The translations under genes were made by a program, and so were the position numbers. A stretch of DNA of 64,000 nt, from contig NZ_JAQFFK010000001.1 of the NCBI RefSeq assembly GCF_027594145.1, positions 310,001 to 374,000 on the forward strand, in the 5' to 3' direction. This document shows positions 10,390 to 18,739 of this stretch, piece by piece; within the stretch, counting starts at the first letter, position 1, and each line of letters opens with the position of its first letter. Source of the DNA: Methanococcoides alaskense. Its GTDB lineage: Archaea > Halobacteriota > Methanosarcinia > Methanosarcinales > Methanosarcinaceae. The notes beneath the pieces are model-generated. The model worked only from the letters and a program-made list of their open reading frames with translations. It was not told where the DNA came from and ran no database searches.

Positions 10390-11680
10390 TTTATGGCGAA
10401 TTATCCGAAAAATCGCATGGGTCGATCGTGAGGGCTGGGTTGTCTGTGGACATCCTGGCAGTACTACTGTTGCAGGTGTGTATAATACTAAAACGATCAA
10501 AATGGCAAAGTGAGTTTATGGATCTCAATATGAGCATTGGTTCAATGTTCTCGTGGTTTAGTATTGTAATGTGATTGATCTCATTCAGGGGCCACATGGC
10601 CTGCCATGATGCAATACTGGCAAACTGGGAATACTTTGTACTATTCTGGCATAAAGCCGGTCAGATCGTGATAAATTGGCTGGCATGGTGGGGGTGGGAC
10701 AGGTGGACAGCTCGCATTTATCCCTGAATATCACTTACTCTTTGTGTGTCCTGGTAGTAATCGATGCAAGGGAAATCATTTGATTATCCTCTTTGTGCCA
10801 TTGGTTGGTTGGGATTTTCCAGCTGTCCCGGTGTTCTTTTCCTGGCACGCACACAATAAGGTAAAAATAATGTAATAATTCTCACATCAAAAAATGTATC
10901 TATAGTTTTCAATACTGCATGATTTATGATCATACAACATAAAAATGACTATTATGCATGGGTCGTGAAGCCATAGCCTCTGGAAAGTAACTGCCAAAAA
11001 CTGAAGGGGCTGTAAAGATCTCTTCTGCCCGTTGTTGCTTATGCTATCGGTCTTATTGCCGGTGACCTGAAGTATATTGGCAAAATAAAGGGCAATATGG
11101 CTTAAATGGGTCGCTGGATGGGGGCTATGGCTGCTGAAGGTGGATCTATTGGGGATTTCGATGGTTCAACAATCGTGATGCCACGTTCTAATCGCATTGG
11201 TACCAGAGATAAGCATATTTTACTCCTAATGTCATAATGGACGTAATAATAACGTTTATTGGTATCCTGGGCAGTATGTGGGGCTTATAACCTTGCTTCT
11301 GGTCTTTTTAATTAAGATCGGGGCAGCACTTTACGGTCTGGAAATTGCAACTTTTAACAATTAAGTGACTCATCTGAAGTTCGGAATCCTGATGGATACT
11401 TTTAATGATGGGGATCTTATCATTTTATCGGGTTGCAGTTTGATCTTGGCAGTGTTAAAACAATCAATTCCTTAAAAATCCATTATGGGTTGGTCTGGCA
11501 TGGTGGGTAATATCAGGCACGATAAAAGCAATATCTCGGAAGTTGAACGTGACCTAATGGAGCAAGCCTTGATAGATCTGGAGTTGTATCTCCTGAATCT
11601 GTAATGTTAAATGTGGTGGTTGAAATATGTGATGAATTGCAAACGACCATGACTCAATTAAGGGTGATCGAAGGATAATA
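10390..11680 (+). pseudogene. unrecognised decayed coding remnants
   Basis: Higher GC than its surroundings and readable in pieces, but with stops of all three kinds every 10-60 codons. Examples: a piece near 10420-10520 reading WVDREGWVVCGHPG; a glycine-rich piece near 10680-10760; one near 11030-11220 reading AIGLIAGDLKYIGKIKG, then MGRWMGAMAAEGG; and one near 11480-11600 reading ISEVERDLMEQALIDLELYL. I do not recognise the family. The pieces could come from one operon of membrane or surface proteins. Confidence 0.35.
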
Positions 11681-11996
11681 ATAAGTAGCATTCACAAAAA
11701 GAGGTTTATTTATTATTAATAATTCTTTTTATGTTGGGCTCTCAGTTTGCTCAAAATCGTCCGAATTAGTAATATTAATCAATTACCGTATAGCTTTATT
11801 TTTTAAGTAACCTATTTGATTATCTCGGTTATTTCTGGAATGGTGGTCTTATTTTCAGAAAATTTGACAAAGCACATGCCTATTTAAATAATGCCATCTA
11901 AATATAATCACTTATTATTTACTCGACTTTAATTAATTCGAATATAATTATTTCTGCTTGATAATTATTACTTTTGTAAAAATATTATGCGAATTT

Positions 11997-12080
11997 TGCC
12001 TATGTGTTTTAGGGTATTTTCAACGTACTGAGTGTATAGGTCATAGCTCTAAAAATGGTTAGTACGCATAGTGCAATAAT
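11997..12080 (+). repeat. diverged 80-base direct repeat, copy B
   Basis: Second copy of the 9939-10020 repeat, about 2.06 kb downstream in the same orientation. The shared blocks keep their order and near-identical spacing, which random AT-rich sequence would rarely give. Confidence 0.6.
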
Positions 12081-12230
12081 CACTCGGAGTTATTGCGATT
12101 GGAATAATTATTACTTATAGTTATAAGCGTAATTGGTTTAACTTCTTTCAATATGTGGCTATGTTTTACATATTGATTCGATTATTCTTAATTTATGGAG
12201 ATTTTGCTTATTCTTATATACTATAGAATT

Positions 12231-12311
12231 AGGTTGTAAAGTCTGCACAAATGCTATATTTATCTCAACATGTTCATTACAAACTCTATGGGAATACACG
12301 GTTTACAACCT
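12231..12311. repeat. 81-base unit with 10-base inverted ends
   Basis: AGGTTGTAAA at 12231-12240 is the exact reverse complement of TTTACAACCT at 12302-12311. The 61 bases between are AT-rich without an open frame. It may be a small miniature element or a long hairpin; only one copy is seen. Confidence 0.4.
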
Positions 12312-12951
12312 ACAACCCCCCCATTCTACACAAAATAATATCAAGAAATGCATATGTGGTCTTTTACGGACATCCGTACGTATAGACTCTGTAATAACCA
12401 TTTGGCTTTACTAAATGGGGTTACAAAATCGAGATTAGTTTTGGATCTTGATAAAAGTCGAGCCATTTCTGATATAGTTTTATTTTTTGATCATTTGCAA
12501 CCGTTTTTCTTCACATTCTTTCATTTCGTGGGGCTATTATTCTCACTTTTTTATTGATGCATGTCTTTTTTGGTCCCAATTAGCTATGTGTTTCATGCAC
12601 TTTTTAACTTCTAACTGGTATGGGTGGAGCTTTGAAAACTCCTTGCTTCTTATAGGGTACCTTTTGCACTAGTTATCTATGTTCAAATAAAAAGTTGATT
12701 TGGTATTACTTTTATTTATTTTGTTATGCGAATAAAATATGTTTTAAATGTCTTTTATAATATTATATTTATGTAGTGGTTGATTTTAAAATGTATTTTA
12801 TTTATATATGGGAAGTTATAATTTTTAAAATAATAACTTCGTACATATTTATTTACCGTCAAATATTCTTTATGTAATTAAAACATGTTACTTGCAGGAT
12901 AATTTAAATTTGTGTAACAAAATAAACTTACGCAAAAGTATATACTAAACA

Positions 12952-13467
12952 TTATACTTCTATTTTAAATCCAAAAATATCCTCGAATTTCTGATATTTC
13001 TTCCTTGCATTATAGAGGTATTGTCGTACGCAGCTTTCTCCTTTTGCACGTGCGAACATGGCAGTGATCTCTGTGGATGAAAAAACGGTATGCAATTGTT
13101 TATCTGGAATGCTTTCAAGCAGCTCTATGCCTGATAGTTGCTGGCCATCTTCTACCTCATTCTCCATGGGGGTTGGAGTTCCTGCTTTAGCAACATACCC
13201 GGAAAAGTGAGAGTTAGGTATTTCGCTTACCCAATTCCAGTCCTGATCGTAAATGTTTGCAGTGAGTTTTCCGCATTTAGTGCACTTACCTACGATTATG
13301 AATTCCTTGTCAATGGCATGATAGCTCAGGCTTACAATGGGCGATCTGCATTTAGAACAGGTACCTACTTCATTTTCTTCGGACTCAGTAGCTGGTATCT
13401 GATGCTCGATGTGAAGTGTTTTCTTCTTATGGTCGTAGGTGTATTTTGTTGTGTCCGGTATATTCAT
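12952..13467 (-). CDS. zinc-ribbon protein with C-terminal helical domain
   Basis: 171 residues from ATG 13467 (MNIPDTTKYTYDHKKK). Two CxxC pairs, CSKC near residue 37 and CTKC near residue 63, form a zinc ribbon, and the C-terminal part (SSTEITAMFARAKGESCVRQ) looks like a helix-turn-helix. I do not recognise a named family. An upstream frame to 13548 is open, but a TATA-like sequence (minus strand, about 13526-13537) falls inside it, so the extension would be promoter. Divergent from the DUF2551 gene across 116 bases, hence the two may share control. Confidence 0.65.
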   Translation of the reverse strand: MNIPDTTKYTYDHKKKTLHIEHQIPATESEENEVGTCSKCRSPIVSLSYHAIDKEFIIVGKCTKCGKLTANIYDQDWNWVSEIPNSHFSGYVAKAGTPTPMENEVEDGQQLSGIELLESIPDKQLHTVFSSTEITAMFARAKGESCVRQYLYNARKKYQKFEDIFGFKIEV

Positions 13468-13523
13468 GGTACTATCTCGCTGCGGGTATTGTGGCTTACT
13501 TATTATGAAGGAATCAGTTCGCA

Positions 13524-13540
13524 AACATATATATAGTGTC
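13524..13540 (-). promoter_or_regulatory. TATA-like element for the zinc-ribbon gene
   Basis: Minus-strand sequence around CTATATATATG lies about 60-70 bases before ATG 13467. With transcription starting 25-30 bases downstream of the TATA box, the leader would be about 35 bases. This supports the shorter protein start. Confidence 0.4.
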
Positions 13541-13583
13541 ATCTGCATAATAGGTTTACTGTTTTATTGGGGAGAATTCTATC

Positions 13584-13904
13584 ATGGCATCTATTCGATC
13601 TAGAATTAAGGACCGGCTTAATAAGTTCATTGAGCTGGATGTAAATGGACTTCGGAGCTATGTTTTATCTGTGTTCTTGAGTGTTAAAAAGTCCACAGTA
13701 GATGAATTGCACCAGGCCATTACTAAAAAGTACGATGTTTCCAGGAGCGCAGTAGCTTCTATGGTAGGATATATCCATTCAAAGCTTGGTATTCTACGAT
13801 CTCACAAGGAGTCTTACAAGACCCCGATCGTCTACTCTTTAAAGGAAGAGTATGCCGATCTTTTAAAAGCTGAACTTAATTCTAAAGGAATCGCTTTATC
13901 CTGA
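13584..13904 (+). CDS. DUF2551 family protein (likely winged-helix)
   Basis: 106 residues matching the methanogen family DUF2551: SRIKDRLNKFIELDVNGLRSY at the N-terminus, then VSRSAVASMVGYIHSKLGIL near residues 53-72, and YKTPIVYSLKEEYADL near the end. The central block has the spacing of a winged helix-turn-helix recognition helix, so a DNA-binding role is likely but not demonstrated in the family. ATG 13584 follows GGGGAGAA (13569-13576), a good ribosome site. It is followed 28 bases later by a second small HTH-like gene, probably in one transcript. Confidence 0.8.
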   Translation: MASIRSRIKDRLNKFIELDVNGLRSYVLSVFLSVKKSTVDELHQAITKKYDVSRSAVASMVGYIHSKLGILRSHKESYKTPIVYSLKEEYADLLKAELNSKGIALS

Positions 13905-13932
13905 TCCTTCGGTCAGTCGGCTTTGATCGATC

Positions 13933-14334
13933 ATGGTATCAGTAAAAGATGCTCCTCGGACCTCTACAACTATAGTCATACGTTCCGATGCAAATGCACG
14001 CATAACTCGTTCAAGAGATCCTTATTTCAGTCTAATGCGGCGATTATTTCAGGAAGATGCCACTGCTATGCGTGGGCAGAAGTTCCTGATGATGGTCGAA
14101 GAAAGGCAAAAAAGTGGCAATCCGGTCAAGACCAGCGAATGGGAGGATCTTATCAAGGAGCTAGATGTTGGTCGTGCTTCGTTCTATTCAATGCGTAATA
14201 AGCTTCTTGGTGCCGGTCTTATTTCAAACAGAAACAATGAATATCGTCTCTCCGGTCAGTTCAGTCGTGATCTTATGGACCTTGCCAGATGGTGGCAAAC
14301 CGCTATTCTGGGTGAAAATCCGGACAATTCCTAA
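13933..14334 (+). CDS. small winged-helix-like protein
   Basis: 133 residues. The C-terminal half (KTSEWEDLIKELDVGRASFY, then MRNKLLGAGLISNRNNEYRL) has the helix-helix-recognition helix-wing order of a winged HTH, with an N-terminal basic tail rich in R, S and T. It lies 28 bases after the DUF2551 gene and ends 78 bases before the tRNA. No named family is recognised. Since both neighbours look like transcription factors, an auto-regulated pair is a reasonable guess. The start at ATG 13933 is chosen because it is the first in frame; no strong ribosome site is seen. Confidence 0.65.
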   Translation: MVSVKDAPRTSTTIVIRSDANARITRSRDPYFSLMRRLFQEDATAMRGQKFLMMVEERQKSGNPVKTSEWEDLIKELDVGRASFYSMRNKLLGAGLISNRNNEYRLSGQFSRDLMDLARWWQTAILGENPDNS

Positions 14335-14412
14335 TTTTACTTAAGGATTTATAATTCCCAAGCGATAGGTTTATTAAATAGGTTTGCAATGTAGGTGCTG
14401 TAATCATTAAGC

Positions 14413-14485
14413 AGCCCGGTAGTGTAGTGGTCAATCATGCAGGACTCTGGATCCCGCAACCTCGGTTCGAATCCGTGCCGGGCTA
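14413..14485 (+). tRNA. tRNA-Gln (anticodon CUG)
   Basis: Acceptor strands AGCCCGG (14413-14419) and CCGGGCT (14478-14484) pair fully, the discriminator is A and CCA is encoded (14486-14488). The anticodon loop is CTCTGGA, anticodon CTG, and the T-loop TTCGAAT is normal. Two stem mismatches are seen: A-C at the second pair of the anticodon stem (CAGGA/TCCCG) and T-T at the second pair of the T stem (CTCGG/CCGTG). A TATA-like TTTATTAAAT lies about 45 bases upstream. Confidence 0.88.
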
Positions 14486-14584
14486 CCAAATTCTATTTGA
14501 TAGTCCTATTTTTTTGATGCTTATTTTAAAATTATCCCATCCAAATTTATTCAACCATAATGAATGTATCAAACGTGGGCTTCA

Positions 14585-14610
14585 ATAAATAAATAAATAA
14601 ATAAATAAAT
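14585..14610. repeat. (ATAA)n tetranucleotide repeat
   Basis: About six perfect AATA/ATAA units just after the tRNA. Such tracts can vary in length by replication slippage; no gene overlaps it. Confidence 0.85.
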
Positions 14611-14934
14611 CGAGAAGATCCCTTTGTCTTTTTGATAACTTTTACTCAATATACTTTCTTCGAAGATATGCTACAACCACGCTTGCGGACAACGAAATAA
14701 GACCTGTTCCATAAAGGGAATAAGTTTGAAGGCTTGGAGCTATCCTCCTAAACAGGGATTTCATTAAATGACTGCGGGATGGTAGGACGATTGGTTTTTC
14801 TTTCCTTTATTTATCAGGGGCTATGGCAAGCTTGTCTCCTGCTTCTTTTCTGTTCTTGAATATGGGAATCCCTCCATCTCTCTTAGAAAGGTGGACTGTA
14901 GAATTCTATCGATGAGCCTGACGGTACTTTTGAA

Positions 14935-15090
14935 TTAGGGAGGCACATTTCCGGCACCAGAAGATATGCTAACGATTCTGGCTGAATCGCTTTTAAGAAT
15001 ATTTGGAAGGGCGTATTTTGTGCAGAGGAACATACCCTTGGCATTGGTGTTCATTATCTCATCATATTCAGGCACTTTCTGGCAAGATTG
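14935..15090 (-). pseudogene. short-chain dehydrogenase/reductase fragment
   Basis: Reading the minus strand from 15090 gives a 51-codon piece of a short-chain dehydrogenase: YDEIMNTNAKGMFLCTKYAL, then ARIVSISSGAG, before TAA at 14935. These are the N-x-x-G dimer-helix motif and the start of the catalytic Ser strand. No Rossmann N-terminus or YxxxK is found in frame nearby, so it is a remnant. Confidence 0.7.
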
Positions 15091-15385
15091 AGAATAAAGT
15101 CAAAGTGTTATACTAAGAGTCTTGAAATGCTGAAGTACTCTGTTCTTCTTTTAATGAAGTACAGAAATAAAGAGTTAGCTATGTTTAATTAACAATGCAT
15201 TTTTTAATTTCTTTTCATGCTTTACTAAATTACAGTTGTTCTTTAATTCAAAGACTTTAAATTATACAAAATAACTATTTATTAGAGGGGGGCATAAAGA
15301 GATAAATCATTATTTAAGTACAAATATTTCTCCATGTGCGTATAACTAATATCTAAAAAACGAACAGACAATTCAATTTGCCAAT

Positions 15386-16825
15386 ATGTCAAAAAGATAC
15401 CATATTCCCGAACCACTTACTTTGATACATCCACGTTCATTGAAACACCTTAGCTTCGAGCTGCAGTCGTTAGTTAGGGGAAGACTCTGGCTAAAGATCA
15501 TGATCGGGATGTTTCTTGGGATCATTGTCGGCCTGGTACTCGGGCCATCGACAGGATTGGTGAATCAAACTGTCTCATATACAATTGGTGAATGGCTGGC
15601 GCTACCTGGCTATATTTTCCTGGCACTATTGCAGATGATAGTTGTTCCTCTTGTTTTTGCATCTATTATCCGGGGTATAGCTTCAGGTGAGGATATAGAG
15701 CAGCTCAAATTGATAGGGTTGCGTACGGTTGCATATTTCCTCGCGACCACGGCAATTGCCATACTTATCGGTCTGACACTTGCTTTAATTATAAATCCGG
15801 GTAGCTATATCAGCAGTGAACTGGTCCAGAGCACAATGGGATCGGAAATAACTCAGGTCAATGAGATCAGTACCACAACCCCTGGCATTGCAGATGTTCC
15901 TGGTATGGTCACGAACATACTACCTACCAATCCGCTCGGGTCCCTAGTTACAGGACAGATGCTTGAGGTGGTGGTTTTCTCTGTCATAATAGGTCTGGCT
16001 CTGGTATCCATATCACCTGCACAATCAAAACCTCTACTTGACCTGCTGGGTTCACTCCAGGAAGTAAGCATGACCATCGTACGATGGAGCATGTTACTTG
16101 CTCCGTTTGCTGTGTTTGGTCTTATCAGCAAGTTCACGTTGAACCTTGGAGTGGCTGCACTTATGGGAATGTTGGTGTATGTAGGGACTGTACTTTTAGG
16201 GCTCCTGTTGCTACTTGTCTTTTACCTGCTGGTAGTTTTCATTGTTTCAAGAAGGGGGCCGATTGATTTCATGAAATCTGTAAGGGAGGTATTGTTACTT
16301 GCGTTCTCAACATCCAGCTCTGCTGTTGTCATGCCTTTGTCAATCAAGACCGCTGAGGATAAATTAGGTGTGAGACCTTCCATTTCCCAATTTGTCATCC
16401 CGCTGGGTGCAACTATAAACATGAATGGAACAGCTCTCTATCAGAGTATAGCAGCAGTTTTCCTGGCACAGGTATTTGGTGTGGAGCTTAGTTTTGGTGC
16501 TCTTCTATTGCTTATGGTCACCGTGGTAGGTGCTTCCATAGGTACTCCTTCTACTCCTGGTGTAGGTATCGTTATTCTTGCTTTGATATTGAGCAATGTC
16601 GGTGTCCCCACTGCAGGTATAGCACTTATAATTGGAGTGGACAGGATCCTTGACATGTGCCGGACATCCGTGAACGTCACCGGGGACCTTGTTACCTGTG
16701 TTATTATGGACAAATGGGTGGGTGGAAAGAAACCAGCAATGCAAGAACGTTTCGAGCACTCAAAACGTGAAACAGAAAGAAAGGTCCTGGGAGAAGATGT
16801 TCTCGTTAATTCACACGATGCGTGA
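15386..16825 (+). CDS. dicarboxylate/amino acid:cation symporter (DAACS)
   Basis: 479-residue transporter of the glutamate/aspartate symporter family (GltPh fold), with eight helices and two re-entrant hairpins. Visible: the serine-rich hairpin 1 (FSTSSSAVVMPLS), helix 7 NMNGTALYQ, hairpin 2 GTPSTPGVG, and helix 8 VDRILDMCRTSVNVTGD, which keeps the Asp and Arg that hold the substrate amino and acidic side chain. Helix 7 has NMNGT where GltPh has NMDGT, so the third sodium site may differ. The N-terminus (about 35 residues) is longer than in GltPh. ATG 15386. A likely terminator follows. Substrate: aspartate, glutamate or a C4-dicarboxylate, not decidable here. Confidence 0.92.
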   Translation: MSKRYHIPEPLTLIHPRSLKHLSFELQSLVRGRLWLKIMIGMFLGIIVGLVLGPSTGLVNQTVSYTIGEWLALPGYIFLALLQMIVVPLVFASIIRGIASGEDIEQLKLIGLRTVAYFLATTAIAILIGLTLALIINPGSYISSELVQSTMGSEITQVNEISTTTPGIADVPGMVTNILPTNPLGSLVTGQMLEVVVFSVIIGLALVSISPAQSKPLLDLLGSLQEVSMTIVRWSMLLAPFAVFGLISKFTLNLGVAALMGMLVYVGTVLLGLLLLLVFYLLVVFIVSRRGPIDFMKSVREVLLLAFSTSSSAVVMPLSIKTAEDKLGVRPSISQFVIPLGATINMNGTALYQSIAAVFLAQVFGVELSFGALLLLMVTVVGASIGTPSTPGVGIVILALILSNVGVPTAGIALIIGVDRILDMCRTSVNVTGDLVTCVIMDKWVGGKKPAMQERFEHSKRETERKVLGEDVLVNSHDA

Positions 16826-16907
16826 TCCTATCTTTAACAATAACATTTGCTGAGGCCCTTTGCGGGATAAGTCTGCTTGATCGTAACGATCAGGTATTGT
16901 GAATATT

Positions 16908-16952
16908 AAAAAAGGAGGGACTGCGAAATTCTTTTTGTGAGTCCTTTTTATT
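16908..16952 (+). terminator. hairpin plus T-run after the symporter
   Basis: GGACT (16918-16922) pairs with AGTCC (16940-16944), with A-run and T-run flanks that extend the stem, followed by TTTTTATTTT. Located about 85 bases after the symporter stop. Confidence 0.55.
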
Positions 16953-17088
16953 TTACTGCTTATTTTACAAAAATAAATTACAATTCAGTGCTTATATTTT
17001 TATCAGATTCTCTAAAACAATATATCTTGTATAATAAATTATACATTCGGACGTAACCTGCTTTAACCTACAAACCAATATATTACAT

Positions 17089-17185
17089 GGGTGTGGGAGT
17101 TATATGGCGTAGAGCGAGTTTGGGGACTTGTGGGGACGAGAATTCCACTAAAGGTGGCATTCTCTGATAAATGGCTTCCATGCCC
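17089..17185 (+). ncRNA. candidate structured RNA repeat, copy 1
   Basis: Closing stem P1: GGGTGTGGGAG (17089-17099) with CTTCCATGCCC (17175-17185), all 11 pairs formed, three of them G-U. Internal hairpin P2 (17138-17164): GAGAAT/ATTCTC plus CCAC/GTGG across a T-C mismatch. Between them is the conserved core AGCGAGTTTGGGGACTTGTG. Copies at 17998 and 25615 keep both stems by compensating changes. The G-U pairs only work on the plus strand. Similarity between copies extends about 75 bases upstream and about 45 downstream. Confidence 0.65.
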
Positions 17186-17299
17186 ATGATCAAAGTGATC
17201 TTTTACCTATTTTATGACTACAAGGATGCATAACAAATCCCTCCTCCATAGTATGCCTTATTCCAATCTCATAACCTATCTCATGAATTAAGCGAAGCT

Positions 17300-17563
17300 C
17301 CCATTCGAGGAATGATTCTTTTGGGATTACGCCAAGTCTCCAGATAGATCAGTTCGGATGTATCCCACAGGCCACCTTCATTACGTACCTGCACGGAAGA
17401 TGACGGCACCGAATTCTTTGTGGTTGATGTGTCGCGTGAGTTCCATCAGTTCACAAAACGATTTTCCAGAGCCGGTAGCCCCTCTATATAGTACGATATC
17501 AGCAGTTGATCCCGGGAACTGGTGTTGCAGACCGGGTTGTGCTATTATTTCGATCATTGACAT
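17300..17563 (-). pseudogene. phage terminase large subunit remnant
   Basis: The minus strand from ATG 17563 reads as the N-terminus of a phage terminase large subunit: MIEIIAQPG, then ADIVLYRGATGSGKSFCELM with the Walker A motif GATGSGKS, then RHINHKEFGAVIF. After about 60 codons it hits stops, but one frame over it resumes as EGGLWDTSELIYLETW to about 17300, the next conserved terminase block. The rest of the ATPase and nuclease is missing. This is a frameshifted, truncated remnant of a prophage packaging gene, lying between RNA-repeat copies 1 and 2. Confidence 0.75.
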
Positions 17564-17690
17564 GTTCCTCTTCGATTATTCTATGTGGAAATCTATTTAT
17601 AGATGCATGAAGTTTAGTGGATTTAGCGAGTTCTTTAAGGGCATTACCCCCCACCCCCCAAAACTTCTTTTTTGCTCTTTTAGAACTCAT
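17499..17690 (-). pseudogene. possible terminase small-subunit remnant
   Basis: 63-codon basic open frame (MSSKRAKKKFWGVGGNALKE) that overlaps the start of the terminase remnant by 65 bases, the usual arrangement of small then large terminase genes. It includes a C-run (17648-17661 region) and its last third has no recognisable character. I cannot identify it by sequence; position is the only argument. Confidence 0.3.
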
Positions 17691-17714
17691 CTAAAACTTC
17701 TTTTTCTTCATAAA

Positions 17715-17906
17715 TTATGTCCTTATTCCAATCATTATCACATTCCTCTTCAGTTGTTCGTTGCAGATAGGTATATATGCAAAAAAATGGCAGTTTCTAT
17801 TATTGAGTTCTCCAAGGATAGTTTCCAATTCATGCTCCATTTCCGAATTCTTGTCCATTTTAAACTCACTCATCACCTTCCTTTTCACACCCATCCCCTT
17901 ACTCAT
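17715..17906 (-). CDS. small hypothetical protein in prophage remnant
   Basis: 63 residues from ATG 17906 (MSKGMGVKRKVMSEFKMDKN), charged N-terminal half, then MEHELETILGELNN, predicted helical. A TATA-like TATATTTAT on the minus strand at about 17931-17939 would place the transcript start next to this ATG, so it could be leaderless. Its promoter lies inside the upstream conserved part of RNA-repeat copy 2. It might be a remnant of a phage gene upstream of the terminase. No family recognised. Confidence 0.35.
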   Translation of the reverse strand: MSKGMGVKRKVMSEFKMDKNSEMEHELETILGELNNRNCHFFAYIPICNEQLKRNVIMIGIRT

Positions 17907-17997
17907 TTCTGAATAATAGTTAAGGAAATAAATATATCTTAAAATAATTAAACATCTTGCCGTAATTGATTTTAACTTACAGGACAATACTTTGCCT

Positions 17998-18091
17998 GGG
18001 TGTGGGAGTCGTATGATATGCAGCGAGCTTGGGGCTTATGGGGAAAGAATTCACTTTAATGTGTATTCTCTGATTAAAGGCTCCTATACCC
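17998..18091 (+). ncRNA. candidate structured RNA repeat, copy 2
   Basis: P1: GGGTGTGGGAG (17998-18008) with CTCCTATACCC (18081-18091), 11 of 11 pairs. P2 (18046-18069): AGAAT/ATTCT plus CAC/GTG across a T-T mismatch, a compensated change from copy 1. Core AGCGAGCTTGGGGCTTATGG is conserved. Upstream similarity to copy 3 reaches about 17907 (AATAATAGTTA onward), so the whole repeat unit is about 220 bases here. Confidence 0.65.
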
Positions 18092-18268
18092 ATTATTAAA
18101 ATGATCTTTGACTTTTTTCATCTGACATGGATGTATAGTATGGCTCATGTGGGTCACTTCATAATCCTCAGGATCAATCTCAATACTATCAATGAGTTTT
18201 AATGTGTAAACAGTTGTCAGCCGTCGAGTACAAGTTAAATCAGGCTTATATCGAACATATATAGGCCT
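18074..18268 (-). pseudogene. unrecognised C-terminal gene fragment
   Basis: Minus-strand open frame of about 65 codons without a start, reading RYKPDLTCTRRLTTVYTLKL, then THMSHTIHPC and MKKVKDHFNNG before TAA at 18074. A short similar stretch (MHPC, then KDHF) is readable next to copy 1 at 17190-17230 and KDHFN next to copy 3, so the right side of the repeat carries a shared coding scrap. The amino-acid composition is protein-like but I do not know the family. It overlaps the 3' part of RNA copy 2. Confidence 0.3.
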
Positions 18269-18352
18269 ATAAAGAGAATTTTATTTAATTAATAAGGACT
18301 CTGTAGAGACTCTGTCTAAACCGCTATAAAATGAATAAAGGAAATCAGACCT

Positions 18353-18610
18353 ATGAAACGTTCAACACTATTGGAAAAGCATATACATTCTAAATTAAGT
18401 GAAATTTTAGAACCACTTGGTTCGACCCGTTATTTTGTAGAGGTAAAACCAAGGGGGCATCAATTTAGCGCAAATATCTGGGTTGAAGCGAATATCCTGA
18501 ATGAAATTGCAGAGGATCCTGAAAAGCTCACATCTATCTCGGATACCATTATAGAAGTTGAAAAGGAACTCAAAACGAAGATATTTGAAAGCCTGAAACC
18601 CCTTTTGTAA
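18353..18610 (+). CDS. hypothetical 85-residue protein
   Basis: MKRSTLLEKHIHSKLSEILE begins an acidic, mainly helical protein with a central strand pair (TRYFVEVKPRGHQFSANIWV) and a C-terminal coiled-coil-like helix (IIEVEKELKTKIFE). No signal peptide, membrane helix or metal motif. ATG 18353 follows GGAAATC, a modest ribosome site. Codon use is even and the frame is free of slippage signs, so it looks real, but I do not recognise the family. It sits alone to the right of the prophage remnant and may be part of the same accessory block. Confidence 0.55.
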   Translation: MKRSTLLEKHIHSKLSEILEPLGSTRYFVEVKPRGHQFSANIWVEANILNEIAEDPEKLTSISDTIIEVEKELKTKIFESLKPLL

Positions 18611-18739
18611 TATTTTTGCTCTTAACTGATGGTTATATTGCAAACTATATAACTATTTTTTGACGCAGAATTTGAATATCTTTAATCAATCATATAATAA
18701 TTAAAAAGAGATTTATATGCTAAATTGCTTTATGCAATT

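Larger units (their letters stand above)
9051..12951. other. 3.9-kb AT-rich gene-poor region
   Basis: No intact gene is supported here. Open frames are short, rich in F, I, Y and lack ribosome sites. 9540-10240 and 11690-12960 are very AT-rich. Between them, about 10390-11680 is less AT-rich with remnants of coding sequence broken by many stops. It also holds two diverged copies of an 80-base repeat (9939 and 11997) and an 81-base unit with perfect 10-base inverted ends (12231). I read it as an old insertion or decayed operon in an accessory region. Confidence 0.6.
14489..15385. other. intergenic with gene remnants and a 4-base microsatellite
   Basis: About 0.9 kb without an intact gene. It holds an (ATAA)n tract at 14585-14610, a minus-strand hydrophobic fragment ending near 14640 (GTGLISLSASVVVAYLRRK), and the dehydrogenase remnant described separately. 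The last 200 bases are AT-rich promoter sequence for the symporter at 15386. Confidence 0.55.

Noticed and set aside
12348-12672. Two overlapping frames of 60-70 codons
   Set aside because: No ribosome site, low-complexity hydrophobic ends and location in the decayed region; not supported as genes.
13468-13548. N-terminal extension of the zinc-ribbon protein
   Set aside because: Contains the probable TATA box and no ribosome site; the start at 13467 is better.
14585-14610. CRISPR-like repetition
   Set aside because: A simple 4-base microsatellite without spacers. No CRISPR array or cas gene was seen anywhere in the window.
17087-18010. RNA repeats as a coding repeat on the minus strand
   Set aside because: Copy 1 is open on the minus strand through the element, but copies 2 and 3 have stops in the corresponding frame, while both RNA stems are kept, so RNA conservation explains it better.
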